DNA of 29,402 nucleotides from Dehalococcoidia bacterium UBA2160 (GCA_002328865.1 DCWO01000106.1:1-29402); one strand, 5' to 3'. Counted from the first letter of the stretch, positions 8,496 through 16,252 are shown. Program-made: numbers and translations. The notes: generated by a model from the sequence alone, not told the origin.

Positions 8496-9101
8496 TCAAG
8501 GCCGCGACAACCCTGGGAACGTCCACGTCGACCACGCCGGATCCGTGTCGGCGCAGCGTTCGAACGACACGTCGCGGCGAAGGTGACTGGGGCCGCCAGT
8601 CGGGATGCCTTCGCCCTGCTTGATCGCCAGACATAGCTCGCCACCGTCACCCTGCGCGAGGTGGATGGCGCCATCCGGATCGTGCTCGAAACGCTGGAGC
8701 GGACCCTGGGAGCAGCGAACCAGATACAGCGCGCTCCCTGCGTCCGATCCACTGGCCTCGACGCACCGATCGTACTCGTCCATTCGCAGTTGGCCTGTCT
8801 CGTGGTCCCACATGAACGTTTCGTCAGCCAAGTCCGTGGTCTTGCACGTGTGCGCTTGCAGGTCGGCATCGATCTGAACGCTCGAACCCGTTCCGGGTAT
8901 GTCGAGGCAGTAACCCTCCGGCTCGTCCAGCGGATCGACGAGCATAACGAAGCTTGGCGTCGTGGGCGGCGCAATGATCGGGGCAAGCGCAGCAATTGGT
9001 TCAGTTTCGTCCGATCCCGAGCATGCTGCGAACAGGAGCGCGAGCAACGTCAATGCTGCAAACGCGGCGAGCAGTCGGACGGCCCACAGTTGTTTCGTCA
9101 T
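8496..9101 (-). CDS. Lipoprotein with ricin-B-like beta-trefoil domain
   Basis: Of 201 residues when started at the ATG whose complement is 9099-9101; a longer frame reaches 9152, but the hydrophobic signal begins right after this internal Met. A basic N-terminus (MTKQLWAVR) is followed by a 17-residue hydrophobic stretch and the lipobox LFAAC with C27, then a polar acidic linker: a type II signal peptide for membrane anchoring outside the cell. The mature part has three trefoil-like units with repeated cysteines and QxW-like positions (CLDIPGTGSS, RCVEASGSDAG, LCLAIKQGEG), as in ricin-type carbohydrate-binding domains. It probably binds carbohydrate at the surface; the ligand is unknown. It converges on the MOSC gene and has its own promoter. 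Confidence 0.72.
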   Translation of the reverse strand: MTKQLWAVRLLAAFAALTLLALLFAACSGSDETEPIAALAPIIAPPTTPSFVMLVDPLDEPEGYCLDIPGTGSSVQIDADLQAHTCKTTDLADETFMWDHETGQLRMDEYDRCVEASGSDAGSALYLVRCSQGPLQRFEHDPDGAIHLAQGDGGELCLAIKQGEGIPTGGPSHLRRDVSFERCADTDPAWSTWTFPGLSRP

Positions 9102-9182
9102 ACTCCAATGCCCCCGTGTACATGAAATCGAGGCCCACTCCAAAACCGACAAGTTCGACCGACCGGGAAATGCCCCACAAAA

Positions 9183-9211
9183 AGTCTATGGAGCGTGAAC
9201 CTCCACGTCAA
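9183..9211 (-). promoter_or_regulatory. Promoter for the lipoprotein gene
   Basis: On the minus strand, TTGACG (complement of 9206-9211), a 17-nt spacer and TAGACT (complement of 9183-9188). Transcription would start near 9176, about 75 nt before the ATG at 9101. Same architecture as the rightward promoters in this window. Confidence 0.5.
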
Positions 9212-9256
9212 CCGCGCCGGGATCGATCGACGCGACCCTCAACCAGCCGGATGGTC

Positions 9257-9262
9257 TATAAT
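9257..9262 (+). promoter_or_regulatory. -10 hexamer before the VOC gene
   Basis: A perfect TATAAT at 9257-9262 places a start near 9268 and a leader of about 23 nt. The -35 region at the right distance (around 9234-9239) is poor, so this promoter may depend on an activator. Confidence 0.4.
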
Positions 9263-9291
9263 CACGCCAATCCACGCGGGAGGCCACAACA

Positions 9292-10221
9292 ATGACGTTC
9301 ACAAGAGTCCATCATGTCGGAATGGTAATCGGCGACCTCGAAGAAGCCCGACACGTGCTGTGCGACGGGTTCGGCCTGTCGGTCGACGAGCACCGCACGC
9401 CCTGGCCAGACGGACGCCCCGGCGACTACGACGGCGTCACCACCGTCGAGTTCCCCATCGGCGAGATGTACTACGAGGTCAGCAAGCCCGGCGATGGCGA
9501 ATCCGGCGCGGCCGACTTCCTGTCGTCGACCAATGGCCGGGGTGGGATCTACTTTATCTCCATCGCTTCTGACGATATCGCGGGTGATATCGCTAGCCTT
9601 CAACAAAATGGGGTCCGGATCGAGGGCGATTGGGACGGCCAGGGCCCGGTGTTTCTCGATCCCGCGACATGTCTCGGATTGAAATTCCAGATAACACCCG
9701 AGGACCACTACTACCCTCATCCCTATCTGAAGGGCAACGGAAACGTGACCGGCATGGCGCACATCGGCATCGCGGCTCGAAGCGCCGATGAGATCAGGCG
9801 GCTCTGGGGCGATGTCTTCGGCCTAGCGGAGGACCCGTCCACCGAACGCGGGCAGTCGCGAACCGGCGACGGCGCCAACCGGCCCGCCGGCGACCCGGTC
9901 CACCTGATCGAGTTCCCGCTGGGCGGCACGGTCATCGAGATCAGCGTTCCTCTGACCGAAGACAGCGGCACGGCGAAGCTGGTCGCTCAACGAGCCCCGC
10001 TGGGAGCGGTCTACCACCACACGTGCCCGCACACCCCGGACGTGCATCGCTTCATGTACCAGGCAGAGGCGGCAGGCCTCCAGCAGATCGGCCAGATCCC
10101 GCCTCCGGGCGGGCGCTCGCTGATCGTCGGCTGGCTCCACCCTCGGTCCTGCCTGGGCATGCTCATCGAGGTCTGGAACCGGGCCCCCGGCGAAGGGCAC
10201 TACCACCCGCCGATCGAGTAG
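9292..10221 (+). CDS. Two-domain VOC (glyoxalase/dioxygenase-fold) protein
   Basis: Of 309 residues, built from two vicinal-oxygen-chelate modules. Module 1 (about 1-140) opens HHVGMVIGDLEEA, the style of methylmalonyl-CoA epimerase and glyoxalase I, with a candidate metal ligand H8. Module 2 (about 150-300) opens MAHIGIAARSADEIRRLW and ends with LIEVWNR. Both have the paired beta-alpha-beta-beta-beta layout typical of metal-dependent isomerases, lyases and ring-cleaving dioxygenases. GGGAGG at 9278-9283 lies 8 nt before the ATG. No neighbour fixes the substrate; the downstream genes are on the other strand. A ring-cleavage or epimerase role is possible but not shown. Confidence 0.8.
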   Translation: MTFTRVHHVGMVIGDLEEARHVLCDGFGLSVDEHRTPWPDGRPGDYDGVTTVEFPIGEMYYEVSKPGDGESGAADFLSSTNGRGGIYFISIASDDIAGDIASLQQNGVRIEGDWDGQGPVFLDPATCLGLKFQITPEDHYYPHPYLKGNGNVTGMAHIGIAARSADEIRRLWGDVFGLAEDPSTERGQSRTGDGANRPAGDPVHLIEFPLGGTVIEISVPLTEDSGTAKLVAQRAPLGAVYHHTCPHTPDVHRFMYQAEAAGLQQIGQIPPPGGRSLIVGWLHPRSCLGMLIEVWNRAPGEGHYHPPIE

Positions 10222-10257
10222 CGTAATAATACCGTTCGGCCTGCGCCTACATCGTGT

Positions 10258-11259
10258 TCAACGGTGGGCGAGTCCAGCCATCGCCCTCCCCGCCGCTTTG
10301 AGCGCGCGCCTGGCGTTGAGCGTGATCATCTCGTTCGGAGCGCCCCGACCCCAGTCGACGACCTCCTCGGGCAGCGAGCCGCGGGAGCCGGGCATGCGCC
10401 AGTAGTAGCCTTTGGGCCGCCACCGGCCGTCGGGCAAGCGTTTGCGTTCGATCAAGTCCAGCGCCTCGGACAAACGCGGGTCGTCCAGCACTCCGAGCGG
10501 CGCCAGCACGTTCAGGGCATGCGGCACGTCGTAGTGCCAGTACAGTGGATAGTGCAGGTCGAGCCACCGTTGGTTGATCACCTCCCCGGTCCGCTCTGAG
10601 CGCATCAGCCCATGACTGAGGAAGAACTCGCCCCCGCGTTCGATGGCCTCTGATACGGAATCGTCACCCGTCGCCGAACGGTACGCGATCAAACCCTTGA
10701 GCGGCGTGATGCTCTCGTAGAACGACGAGTGCCGGGCGTCCTTGTGGCGGCTGCAGTTCCAGCCGCCGTCCGGCCACTGGTAGCTCAGCAACAATTCGGC
10801 AAGCCGGGCCACGCGTGGGTCGGATCCCATGCCCAGATGACTGCACACGGTCAGCGCGTTGCCTTCTTGCGACGCGTGCCGGCGAGCCAACCCGTTGATG
10901 ATGAATGTGTCACGCCGGTGTTTTTCGCTGTTCAGCCAGTCCAGCACCGTTTCGGCGGCAGCCCGTGCATGCGGATCGTCAGCCGGAACGTTGAGATCCG
11001 CGAGCGAGACTAGCCGCCAGTGCGCGCCAGTCCACTTGGCGTATGCCGAGACCCCAAATCCACCGTCAGGTTGCTGCCCGGCCAACAGTGCACGAACCTT
11101 TGGGCCGTCGACGATCTTTCTCTCCTCGGATCGCGCCCATTGTGAGTCCGGATGCACGTCCAAAAGTTCTACTAACGTCGCGTAGCGGATTGAAGGATCG
11201 TCAGATTCAAGAAGCCAGGTGACCGCAGTCTCATCTCGCTCAGTGAGAGGAATCACCAT
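10258..11259 (-). CDS. Alpha/alpha-toroid (terpene cyclase / prenyltransferase-repeat) protein
   Basis: Of 333 residues, helical-repeat protein related in fold to squalene cyclases and protein prenyltransferases. Repeat signatures are QQPDGGFG (62-69), YQWPDGGWN (160-168) and RLPDGRW (274-280). The DxDD catalytic motif of class II terpene cyclases is not present, so cyclase activity is not supported. Conserved Trp/His-rich stretches (LHYPLYWHYDVPHALN, about 235-250) suggest a ligand pocket. GGGAG lies about 7 nt before the start. It follows the SMP-30-like lactonase gene by 15 bp on the same strand, hence likely one transcript. Proteins of this kind are usually annotated as hypothetical or as squalene-hopene cyclase-like; its function is unknown. 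Confidence 0.7.
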   Translation of the reverse strand: MVIPLTERDETAVTWLLESDDPSIRYATLVELLDVHPDSQWARSEERKIVDGPKVRALLAGQQPDGGFGVSAYAKWTGAHWRLVSLADLNVPADDPHARAAAETVLDWLNSEKHRRDTFIINGLARRHASQEGNALTVCSHLGMGSDPRVARLAELLLSYQWPDGGWNCSRHKDARHSSFYESITPLKGLIAYRSATGDDSVSEAIERGGEFFLSHGLMRSERTGEVINQRWLDLHYPLYWHYDVPHALNVLAPLGVLDDPRLSEALDLIERKRLPDGRWRPKGYYWRMPGSRGSLPEEVVDWGRGAPNEMITLNARRALKAAGRAMAGLAHR

Positions 11260-11274
11260 GTTGATCTCCCTTGT

Positions 11275-12126
11275 CTATGGCCAACCCGCGCCGGGGACAT
11301 CTACGCGAACAGTTCTGATGCGCCCGTTTCCGGCGCCCCTAATGCGATCGGGGTTGGACGCGAAGGCCTCCAGCATGAACAGCGTCCGTCTGTCCGGCCC
11401 GCCCAACATGCACGCGAAACCGCCACGTTCGGTCAGGTCGATTCGCTGTCGGACCTCGCCGCCCTCGGCTACCCTGACGAACCCGCCCGGGTTCCCGGGG
11501 GCCGCCACCCAGATGCATCCCTCGGCGTCCAGGCATATGCCGTCGGGGGGCACATCCAACTCCGCCCAGACCCGTCGTCCCGACAGCGACCCGCCGCTCT
11601 CGATGTCGAACGCGGTCAGCCGCCGGCCTCTCGTCTCGGCCACGATCATGGTTCCGCCATCCGGAGTGATTACCGTCCCGTTCGGAAACTCCAGATCGTC
11701 CGCGACCGACCGCACCTCGCCCTGCGGAGTGACCATCACAACATTCGTCGGTTTGGCCTCCGCGCCTGTGAAGATGTCGGACCCAAAGTTGCCGACGTAT
11801 GCCCGACCCAGCGAGTCCACGACCATGTCATTGCAATGAAACGCGGCCAAACCGCTGAGATCTCCCGCTTCAACCAAGCCATTCGGGTCTTGGCGCATCA
11901 GCTTCCGGTCGGTCATCGACACGACCAGCAGCCGCCCATCGGGAAGCCACCCCAGACCCGAGGGTTGGTTCGGCACATCCACGATGGTCTCGCGGACGCC
12001 TGCCATGTCGACAGCGACGACCTCGTGGGCGTGCATGTCCGAGAACCACAGCCGGTCTTCGTGCCATCGTGGACCTTCGGGAAACATCAGGTCGTCGAGC
12101 AGGACGTTGGGGCTCAATTCAGGCAA
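11275..12126 (-). CDS. SMP-30/gluconolactonase/LRE-family protein
   Basis: Of 283 residues, a six-bladed beta-propeller hydrolase of the SMP-30/gluconolactonase family acting on sugar or other lactones. The divalent-metal ligands are recognisable by comparison with human SMP-30: E17 in FPEGPRW, N149 in FPNGT and D195 in PPDGICLD, with N99 in HCNDMVVD as substrate contact. The start is TTG (complement of 12124-12126), since the only nearby ATG frame runs into a stop. AGGAGG (complement of 12132-12137) sits 5 nt upstream, strongly supporting TTG. It is the first gene of a two-gene leftward unit with the alpha/alpha-toroid protein. The natural lactone is unknown. Confidence 0.85.
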   Translation of the reverse strand: MPELSPNVLLDDLMFPEGPRWHEDRLWFSDMHAHEVVAVDMAGVRETIVDVPNQPSGLGWLPDGRLLVVSMTDRKLMRQDPNGLVEAGDLSGLAAFHCNDMVVDSLGRAYVGNFGSDIFTGAEAKPTNVVMVTPQGEVRSVADDLEFPNGTVITPDGGTMIVAETRGRRLTAFDIESGGSLSGRRVWAELDVPPDGICLDAEGCIWVAAPGNPGGFVRVAEGGEVRQRIDLTERGGFACMLGGPDRRTLFMLEAFASNPDRIRGAGNGRIRTVRVDVPGAGWP

Positions 12127-12222
12127 AACATCCTCCTGCCGAGCCAGTGGTCAACGTCAATCTTCACCATGTCGCGCCTATTCTAGCGCATGCGGCTTGG
12201 GTCGTCCCTTTATCGCGCGACA

Positions 12223-12251
12223 TTGACGACGTGCGCGGTCGACACTACACT
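12223..12251 (+). promoter_or_regulatory. Promoter for first OsmC gene
   Basis: TTGACG (12223-12228), 17 nt, TACACT (12246-12251). Start expected near 12258, a leader of about 26 nt. The hexamers are identical to those of the promoter at 12834-12862. Confidence 0.6.
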
Positions 12252-12283
12252 TTCGTCGAAGCGGAAACGAGGGGGTTGAGAAT

Positions 12284-12805
12284 ATGATCGTGGGGACTCG
12301 ATTGGCGGCGGCGGCAAAGCGTGCCCGTGACACCTTCACGCAACGGCCCGCATCTCGACGCGTCGTCGCCCAGGCAACGGCGCGGTTGACCGGCGACGGC
12401 GCCGCTACCGCCGTGCGGATGCGTGGCCACAACATAATTGTCGACGGCCCGCCAACCACGGGAGGCGACGACACCGGTCCGACGCCTGGCGACCTGATCC
12501 GCGCAGGGCTTGGCGCATGCCTGGCCATCAACTACGGGAAACACGCGCCAACGTTCGACGTCGAGCTCACGGAGATTACGGTCAACGTCGAGACCGACGT
12601 CGATTTGGGCTCGTCCGCCGGACTGGACGTTGACACGCCCCCTGGATTCGGCGCGGTGCGGTTCGAAACGCTGCTTACGACGAACTCGCCCGAAGCACGC
12701 GTTCGTGAGCTCGTCGCCTTCGCGGAAGCTCACAGTCCATCGCTTGATGACCTGACCCGCGGCCTGCACGTCGGGGGCCAACTCACCATCCGCCGCCCTG
12801 AATGA
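12284..12805 (+). CDS. OsmC family protein (copy 1)
   Basis: Of 173 residues, OsmC/Ohr-fold protein; the superfamily includes thiol peroxidases that reduce organic hydroperoxides. The signature GGDDTGPTPGDLIRAGLGACLA (60-81) contains the peroxidatic cysteine position C79. The second, resolving cysteine seen in classical OsmC/Ohr is replaced: the segment reads HSPSLDDL with S151. One-cysteine members are common in some actinobacterial and Chloroflexota-type subgroups and may not be peroxidases. ACGAGGGGG at 12267-12275 precedes the ATG by 8 nt. The protein has the same length as, and clear similarity to, the gene at 13811, indicating duplication around the intervening methyltransferase gene. 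Confidence 0.85.
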   Translation: MIVGTRLAAAAKRARDTFTQRPASRRVVAQATARLTGDGAATAVRMRGHNIIVDGPPTTGGDDTGPTPGDLIRAGLGACLAINYGKHAPTFDVELTEITVNVETDVDLGSSAGLDVDTPPGFGAVRFETLLTTNSPEARVRELVAFAEAHSPSLDDLTRGLHVGGQLTIRRPE

Positions 12806-12833
12806 GTCTCCTCGCCCAACGAGCCCGCGGCTG

Positions 12834-12862
12834 TTGACGGCGCCGAAGCCCGAAGATACACT
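12834..12862 (+). promoter_or_regulatory. Promoter for methyltransferase-OsmC pair
   Basis: TTGACG (12834-12839), 17 nt, TACACT (12857-12862), start near 12869. Same hexamers and spacing as the promoter at 12223, suggesting co-expression of both OsmC genes. Confidence 0.6.
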
Positions 12863-12930
12863 GGCAGCCGCCGATTTCCGAGCGACGTTGCTGTGCCGGA
12901 GATCGCCCGAATCCAACGCGGAGGGCCGTG

Positions 12931-13749
12931 ATGCAGCCTGATGTCCAGCGCCGAGTGCAACGGTACGGATGGGATCGTGGCGTCGATTCCTACGCCGCTT
13001 ATTGGGAGCCCGTTCTCGACCGGTGCGCACGACAGACCGTGTCGATGGCGGAGCCTCGAATCGGCGGACGCGTTCTCGACATCGCATGCGGCGGCGGAGC
13101 GGCGACTCAGATTTTGGCGGAGCGGGTCGGCCCGACAGGTCACGTGCTGGGCGTCGATCTCTCGGAGAAGATGACCCAGCGAGCATCGGACCGCCTGACC
13201 GGACTAGGATTGAATCACGCCACGTTCGCCCGCATGGGTATGGAGCAACTGGACCTGCCCGACGATTCGCAAGACACGGTGACGTGTGTGCTTGGACTGA
13301 TGTACGCTCCGAAGACGCTCGTCGCCGTGCAAGAGATGGCACGCGTCCTTCGTCAAGGCGGCCGTTGCGCTATCGCAGTCTGGGGTCGGCGCGATCGATG
13401 CGGATGGAGTGAGGTCTTTCCGATTGTCGACCGACGGGTGACGACTGAGGTATGCCCAATGTTCTTCGCAATGGGCGTCAACGAGGCGCTGATAATAGCG
13501 ATGGAAATGGCGGGGTTTGCGGATATCCGGGAAGAGCGAATCTCCGAGACCCTGCGCTTTCCCGACGCTGAATCCGTCTGTATGGCTATGTTCGCCGGCG
13601 GCCCCGCTTCGTTGGCCTACAGTCGATTCGACGAGGTGACGCGCGACGAAGTGCATTCCGAGCTGTTGACCAGCGTGGAGCAATATCGAGTCGGCAAAGC
13701 CTACGACATTCCCGGCGAATTCGTACTTGCCGCGGGAGTAAAGCCGTGA
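12931..13749 (+). CDS. Class I SAM-dependent methyltransferase
   Basis: Of 272 residues from the ATG at 12931; a GTG three bases earlier is in frame, but GGAGGG at 12920-12925 spaces better with the ATG. Motif I is VLDIACGGGAATQIL (about 48-62), motif II GVDLSEKM, and the post-motif FPDDSQDTV-type segment reads LPDDSQDTVTCVLGLMYA, giving a UbiE/Methyltransf_11-like fold. The C-terminal third (GFADIREERI onward) is the variable substrate cap. It sits between two paralogous OsmC genes on the same strand: 61 bp separates its stop from the second OsmC start, so they probably share a transcript. The substrate is unknown; a small molecule or quinone-like acceptor is possible. Confidence 0.82.
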   Translation: MQPDVQRRVQRYGWDRGVDSYAAYWEPVLDRCARQTVSMAEPRIGGRVLDIACGGGAATQILAERVGPTGHVLGVDLSEKMTQRASDRLTGLGLNHATFARMGMEQLDLPDDSQDTVTCVLGLMYAPKTLVAVQEMARVLRQGGRCAIAVWGRRDRCGWSEVFPIVDRRVTTEVCPMFFAMGVNEALIIAMEMAGFADIREERISETLRFPDAESVCMAMFAGGPASLAYSRFDEVTRDEVHSELLTSVEQYRVGKAYDIPGEFVLAAGVKP

Positions 13750-13810
13750 CTCGCATGCAAATTACGACCGCGATCGATGTGCATAGCCGAGTCGCTTGGG
13801 AGGTGGTTGA

Positions 13811-14332
13811 ATGGATCTAGGATCTAGCCTGGCAGAGGGAACGAAACGCGCACATCGGGTCTTCGAGAGGCGGCCTGCCGCAGGATTGGTCACCGCACGT
13901 GCGACAGCCGAACTCACGAGCGATAGAGCTCACGCTACCGTGCAGATGGGTCCGCATCAATTGGTGGCCGACGCACCGGCTCCTGTTGGCGGCGACGGCG
14001 ACGGACCCACGCCCGGCGATATGATTCGAGGCGCCCTCGCCACTTGTCTGGCAATGAACTACGCCATGCATGCGCCTCGCTTTGGGGTCCATCTGAGGGG
14101 AATTGAGGTTTCAGTTGACACCGACATCGATCTCAGGCGCTCGGTCGGGCTTGAAGGCGACCAACCTGTCGGCTTCAGCGCGGTGCGCTTCGAGGCAACG
14201 TTGACCACGGACTCGCCCGAGGGCGAGGTCCGTGAGCTCGCGGAGTACGCCGAGCAACTCAGCCCGACCCTGGACGATATCGCACGGGGCTTGCCGACCG
14301 AAGGCACGCTAACCGTACGCCGCCCGGACTGA
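13811..14332 (+). CDS. OsmC family protein (copy 2)
   Basis: Of 173 residues, paralogue of the OsmC protein at 12284, collinear along its whole length (shared GPTPGD, NY..HAP, GF.AVRFE and LTVRRP-type ends; roughly half the residues identical by eye). C79 in ALATCLAMNY is the conserved cysteine. The resolving position is again serine (LSPTLDDI, S151). GGAGG at 13799-13803 lies 7 nt before the ATG. Duplication with divergence and retention of the same Ser argues that the one-cysteine form is functional rather than decayed. Role inferred only from the fold: thiol-dependent binding or reduction of a hydroperoxide or other electrophile. Confidence 0.84.
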   Translation: MDLGSSLAEGTKRAHRVFERRPAAGLVTARATAELTSDRAHATVQMGPHQLVADAPAPVGGDGDGPTPGDMIRGALATCLAMNYAMHAPRFGVHLRGIEVSVDTDIDLRRSVGLEGDQPVGFSAVRFEATLTTDSPEGEVRELAEYAEQLSPTLDDIARGLPTEGTLTVRRPD

Positions 14333-14470
14333 CGCTCCGAAATCGTCCCGCGCCGGGTCTTGTCGGGCGACGAATCTCGCTGCTGTATTCGACCGGGTCG
14401 AGGCGATCAGCCAAAGTAAGATTCCCACGAAACGAAAACACGCCTGCAATCATCCCCGAGAGGACATTGA

Positions 14471-15502
14471 TTGACTTTCATAACGTCACGTTCCGGCGGC
14501 CTGACGCCGGAATGTGTAAACGAAATGAGCCGCAATTTCTGGAACTCTGCCGTCCTCCGAGCCGGCATCAAACTGGGCGTGTTTCCTCTGCTGGAAGAGC
14601 AGCCGCACACGCCCGAGACTCTTTCGCTGCGCATCGGCGCGAACACTCGATTCGTTCAGGCGTTCCTTGAGGCTTGCGTCGAACTGGGACTTGCTGCCAA
14701 CGACGGCGGCGCCTATCGCAACTCGCCGCTCGGTTCGGCGTTCCTACTGCCTGGCAAAGACGAGTACGTGGGAGACCTCGTCCTCCACATCACCAACTAC
14801 TGGCACACCTGGGGAAACCTGGACCGCCTGATCGTGGAAGGCGCGACCGAGCTTCCGTTCGAAAACGGATTCACGGACGCCGCCACCTACTGGACCGACT
14901 ACATGAAGGGCCAGCACAACCGAGCCGTGGCCGGACAAGGCCAACACCTCGTCGAAGCGGTGGACCTCGCCGGTCGGAAGAAGATGCTGGACCTCGGAGG
15001 CGGCGCCGCCAGCTACAGCATCGCCCTCTGCGAGGCGAATCCGCAGTTGAAGTCACGCGTAGTCGACCAGAAGGAACCCCTCGAAATAGCCCGGCCTCTC
15101 GTGCACGCCGCAGGCCTTCGAGACCAAATTACGCTGGTCCAAGGCGACTTCTTCGATCTGGACCTCGGCGCTGACGCCGATGTAGTGCTCATATCCGGCG
15201 TCGTTCTGATCGTGTCGGAAGAAGATTGCCGTAAAGCGTTCCGACGCGCCTATGACGCGCTGGCGCCCGGTGGAATGATAATCGTCCAAGACTTCATGCG
15301 CATCGACCCCAGCGCCGAGCGTACGTTCCTCGATGTGATGATGGACATGTACGTGCTGGTCGGGTTCGACCCTGGCGCGGGAGATCGTGACGGCGACGAG
15401 TACGCGTCATGGCTGACCGACGCGGGCTTCACCAGTATCGAGCAAACCCCTCTGCCGACACAACTCGCCGTCATAACGGGCCGCAAACCGGACAATGCGT
15501 AA
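14471..15502 (+). CDS. O-methyltransferase-family protein (winged-helix dimerisation type)
   Basis: Of 343 residues, resembling the acetylserotonin/hydroxyneurosporene O-methyltransferase family. A winged-helix dimerisation domain covers about 20-95 (LRAGIKLGVFPLLEE, RFVQAFLEACVELGL), followed by a Rossmann domain with SAM motif MLDLGGGAASYS (172-183). Where plant-type and many bacterial members have the catalytic base in a LHHFSEED-like stretch, this protein reads SGVVLIVSEED, so the usual His is missing. The start is read as TTG at 14471, with AGAGGA 6 nt upstream; the next ATG (14525) has no ribosome site. It follows the second OsmC gene by 138 bp with no clear promoter between. Confidence 0.8.
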   Translation: MTFITSRSGGLTPECVNEMSRNFWNSAVLRAGIKLGVFPLLEEQPHTPETLSLRIGANTRFVQAFLEACVELGLAANDGGAYRNSPLGSAFLLPGKDEYVGDLVLHITNYWHTWGNLDRLIVEGATELPFENGFTDAATYWTDYMKGQHNRAVAGQGQHLVEAVDLAGRKKMLDLGGGAASYSIALCEANPQLKSRVVDQKEPLEIARPLVHAAGLRDQITLVQGDFFDLDLGADADVVLISGVVLIVSEEDCRKAFRRAYDALAPGGMIIVQDFMRIDPSAERTFLDVMMDMYVLVGFDPGAGDRDGDEYASWLTDAGFTSIEQTPLPTQLAVITGRKPDNA

Positions 15503-15574
15503 AGACTATGTCTTGAGGCCGTCCACCGGCCGAACAGTCAGGCTCTCCCTGATCCTCTGATGTGTTCGATCCCC

Positions 15575-15601
15575 GCCGGTCCCGATCTAATCGGGACCGG
15601 C
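15575..15601. terminator. 12-bp perfect stem-loop between convergent genes
   Basis: GCCGGTCCCGAT (15575-15586), loop CTA, then its exact complement (15590-15601). It lies between a rightward gene ending at 15502 and a leftward gene ending at 15676, where a bidirectional terminator is expected. The T-tract is weak (CTTA), so termination is inferred from position and stem strength. A smaller hairpin (GGCCG/CGGCC) lies at 15517-15531. Confidence 0.55.
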
Positions 15602-15675
15602 CTTACGACGAATCACGCGTTCCTATTGACGTCAAGCCCGCCGCCGAGATGTAGCGCGTGTGCGCTGCTCTGGCG

Positions 15676-15846
15676 TTACGCGACTTTACTCCCGCCTGTC
15701 AGGATCTTGCGGAGCTTCAACACCTTTTCGGGATCTTCGATGTCTCGCATGTAGCCGCACTGCAAGCATTCTTTGTAGCGACCGTACAGATCTTCGTTGA
15801 TATGCATGTCGCCTTGGCATCGCGGGCAACTTCTCAAAAACAACAT
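15676..15846 (-). CDS. Small zinc-ribbon protein
   Basis: Of 56 residues (MLFLRSCPRCQGDM...). Two CxxC knuckles, CPRC (7-10) and CLQC, separated by a short beta segment (EDLYGRYKE), form a zinc ribbon. GGGAGG 6 nt upstream of the ATG (complement of 15844-15846) fixes this start; a longer frame reaches 15915 but lacks a ribosome site. Short ribbons of this style are frequent in environmental Chloroflexota, and the KVLKLRKIL tail could be a short helix. Function unknown: nucleic-acid or protein binding is the usual suggestion. It has no operon partner and lies under a half-site array at 15945-15977, about 100 bp upstream. Confidence 0.72.
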   Translation of the reverse strand: MLFLRSCPRCQGDMHINEDLYGRYKECLQCGYMRDIEDPEKVLKLRKILTGGSKVA

Positions 15847-15944
15847 TGCTGCCTCCCTACCCATTACGCTGATTCTTCCTCGACTTCGCCCCCTCTGTTG
15901 AAAGGGCGCCGGCAACCACGGTCAGGCCGCTGTCGGCGTTTGCT

Positions 15945-15977
15945 TTCACGGTGTGAATGATTTCACACGGCATGTGA
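15945..15977. promoter_or_regulatory. CRP/FNR-like operator with four alternating half-sites
   Basis: A perfect TGTGA-N6-TCACA lies at 15952-15967, extending to a 7-bp inverted repeat GTGTGAA-TGAT-TTCACAC. It is flanked by further half-sites: TTCAC at 15945-15949 and TGTGA at 15973-15977, so TTCAC and GTGA units alternate four times in 33 bp. This matches the consensus core of the CRP family. The array lies in a 528-bp gap (15847-16374), about 100 bp upstream of the leftward zinc-ribbon gene and 285 bp upstream of the rightward -35 at 16253. Which gene it controls is open. Confidence 0.6.
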
Positions 15978-16092
15978 GGAACGCATGATGAAGCGGGTAA
16001 GTGACGTGATAAAAGCGTGATGCCCACGCCCCCGCTCTCGATGGCTCATTCAGTGACCTCGGCCAACTTCTGCAATTGTCTCCGTCAATTCG

Positions 16093-16251
16093 TGTCGCTT
16101 GCCGATCAAAGTAGACTGGCAGCGGCTTAGCGGCGGGTCGAACCGCGTTAAATTTGCTCCCATTGAAATTCACCCACAGCCGCTGGATGATGGGTGCCCG
16201 CTGTCGATAGAATTCCTCCGGGCAATCCCAATACGCTTGGAGCAGGTTTAG
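16093..16251 (-). pseudogene. Possible remnant of a serine-recombinase C-terminal tail
   Basis: A minus-strand open stretch encodes LNLLQAYWDCPEEF, then RQRAPIIQRLWVNFNGSKF, then NAVRPAAKPLPVYFD. The pattern of a leucine helix, a basic 'APxxQRLxxxxF' turn and a final beta pair ending in 'V.P...PLP..FD' recalls the C-terminal end of large serine recombinases. No catalytic domain lies upstream: a stop codon occurs three codons before the first Met of the frame. Codon third positions look mixed rather than GC-rich. This could be a decayed recombinase or a chance open frame. Confidence 0.22.
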
Positions 16252-16252
16252 A

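Noticed and set aside
15564..15575. GTTCGATCC resembling a tRNA T-loop, possibly an attachment site
   Set aside because: The flanks do not form the 5-bp T-stem, and no acceptor, D or anticodon arms can be folded around it.
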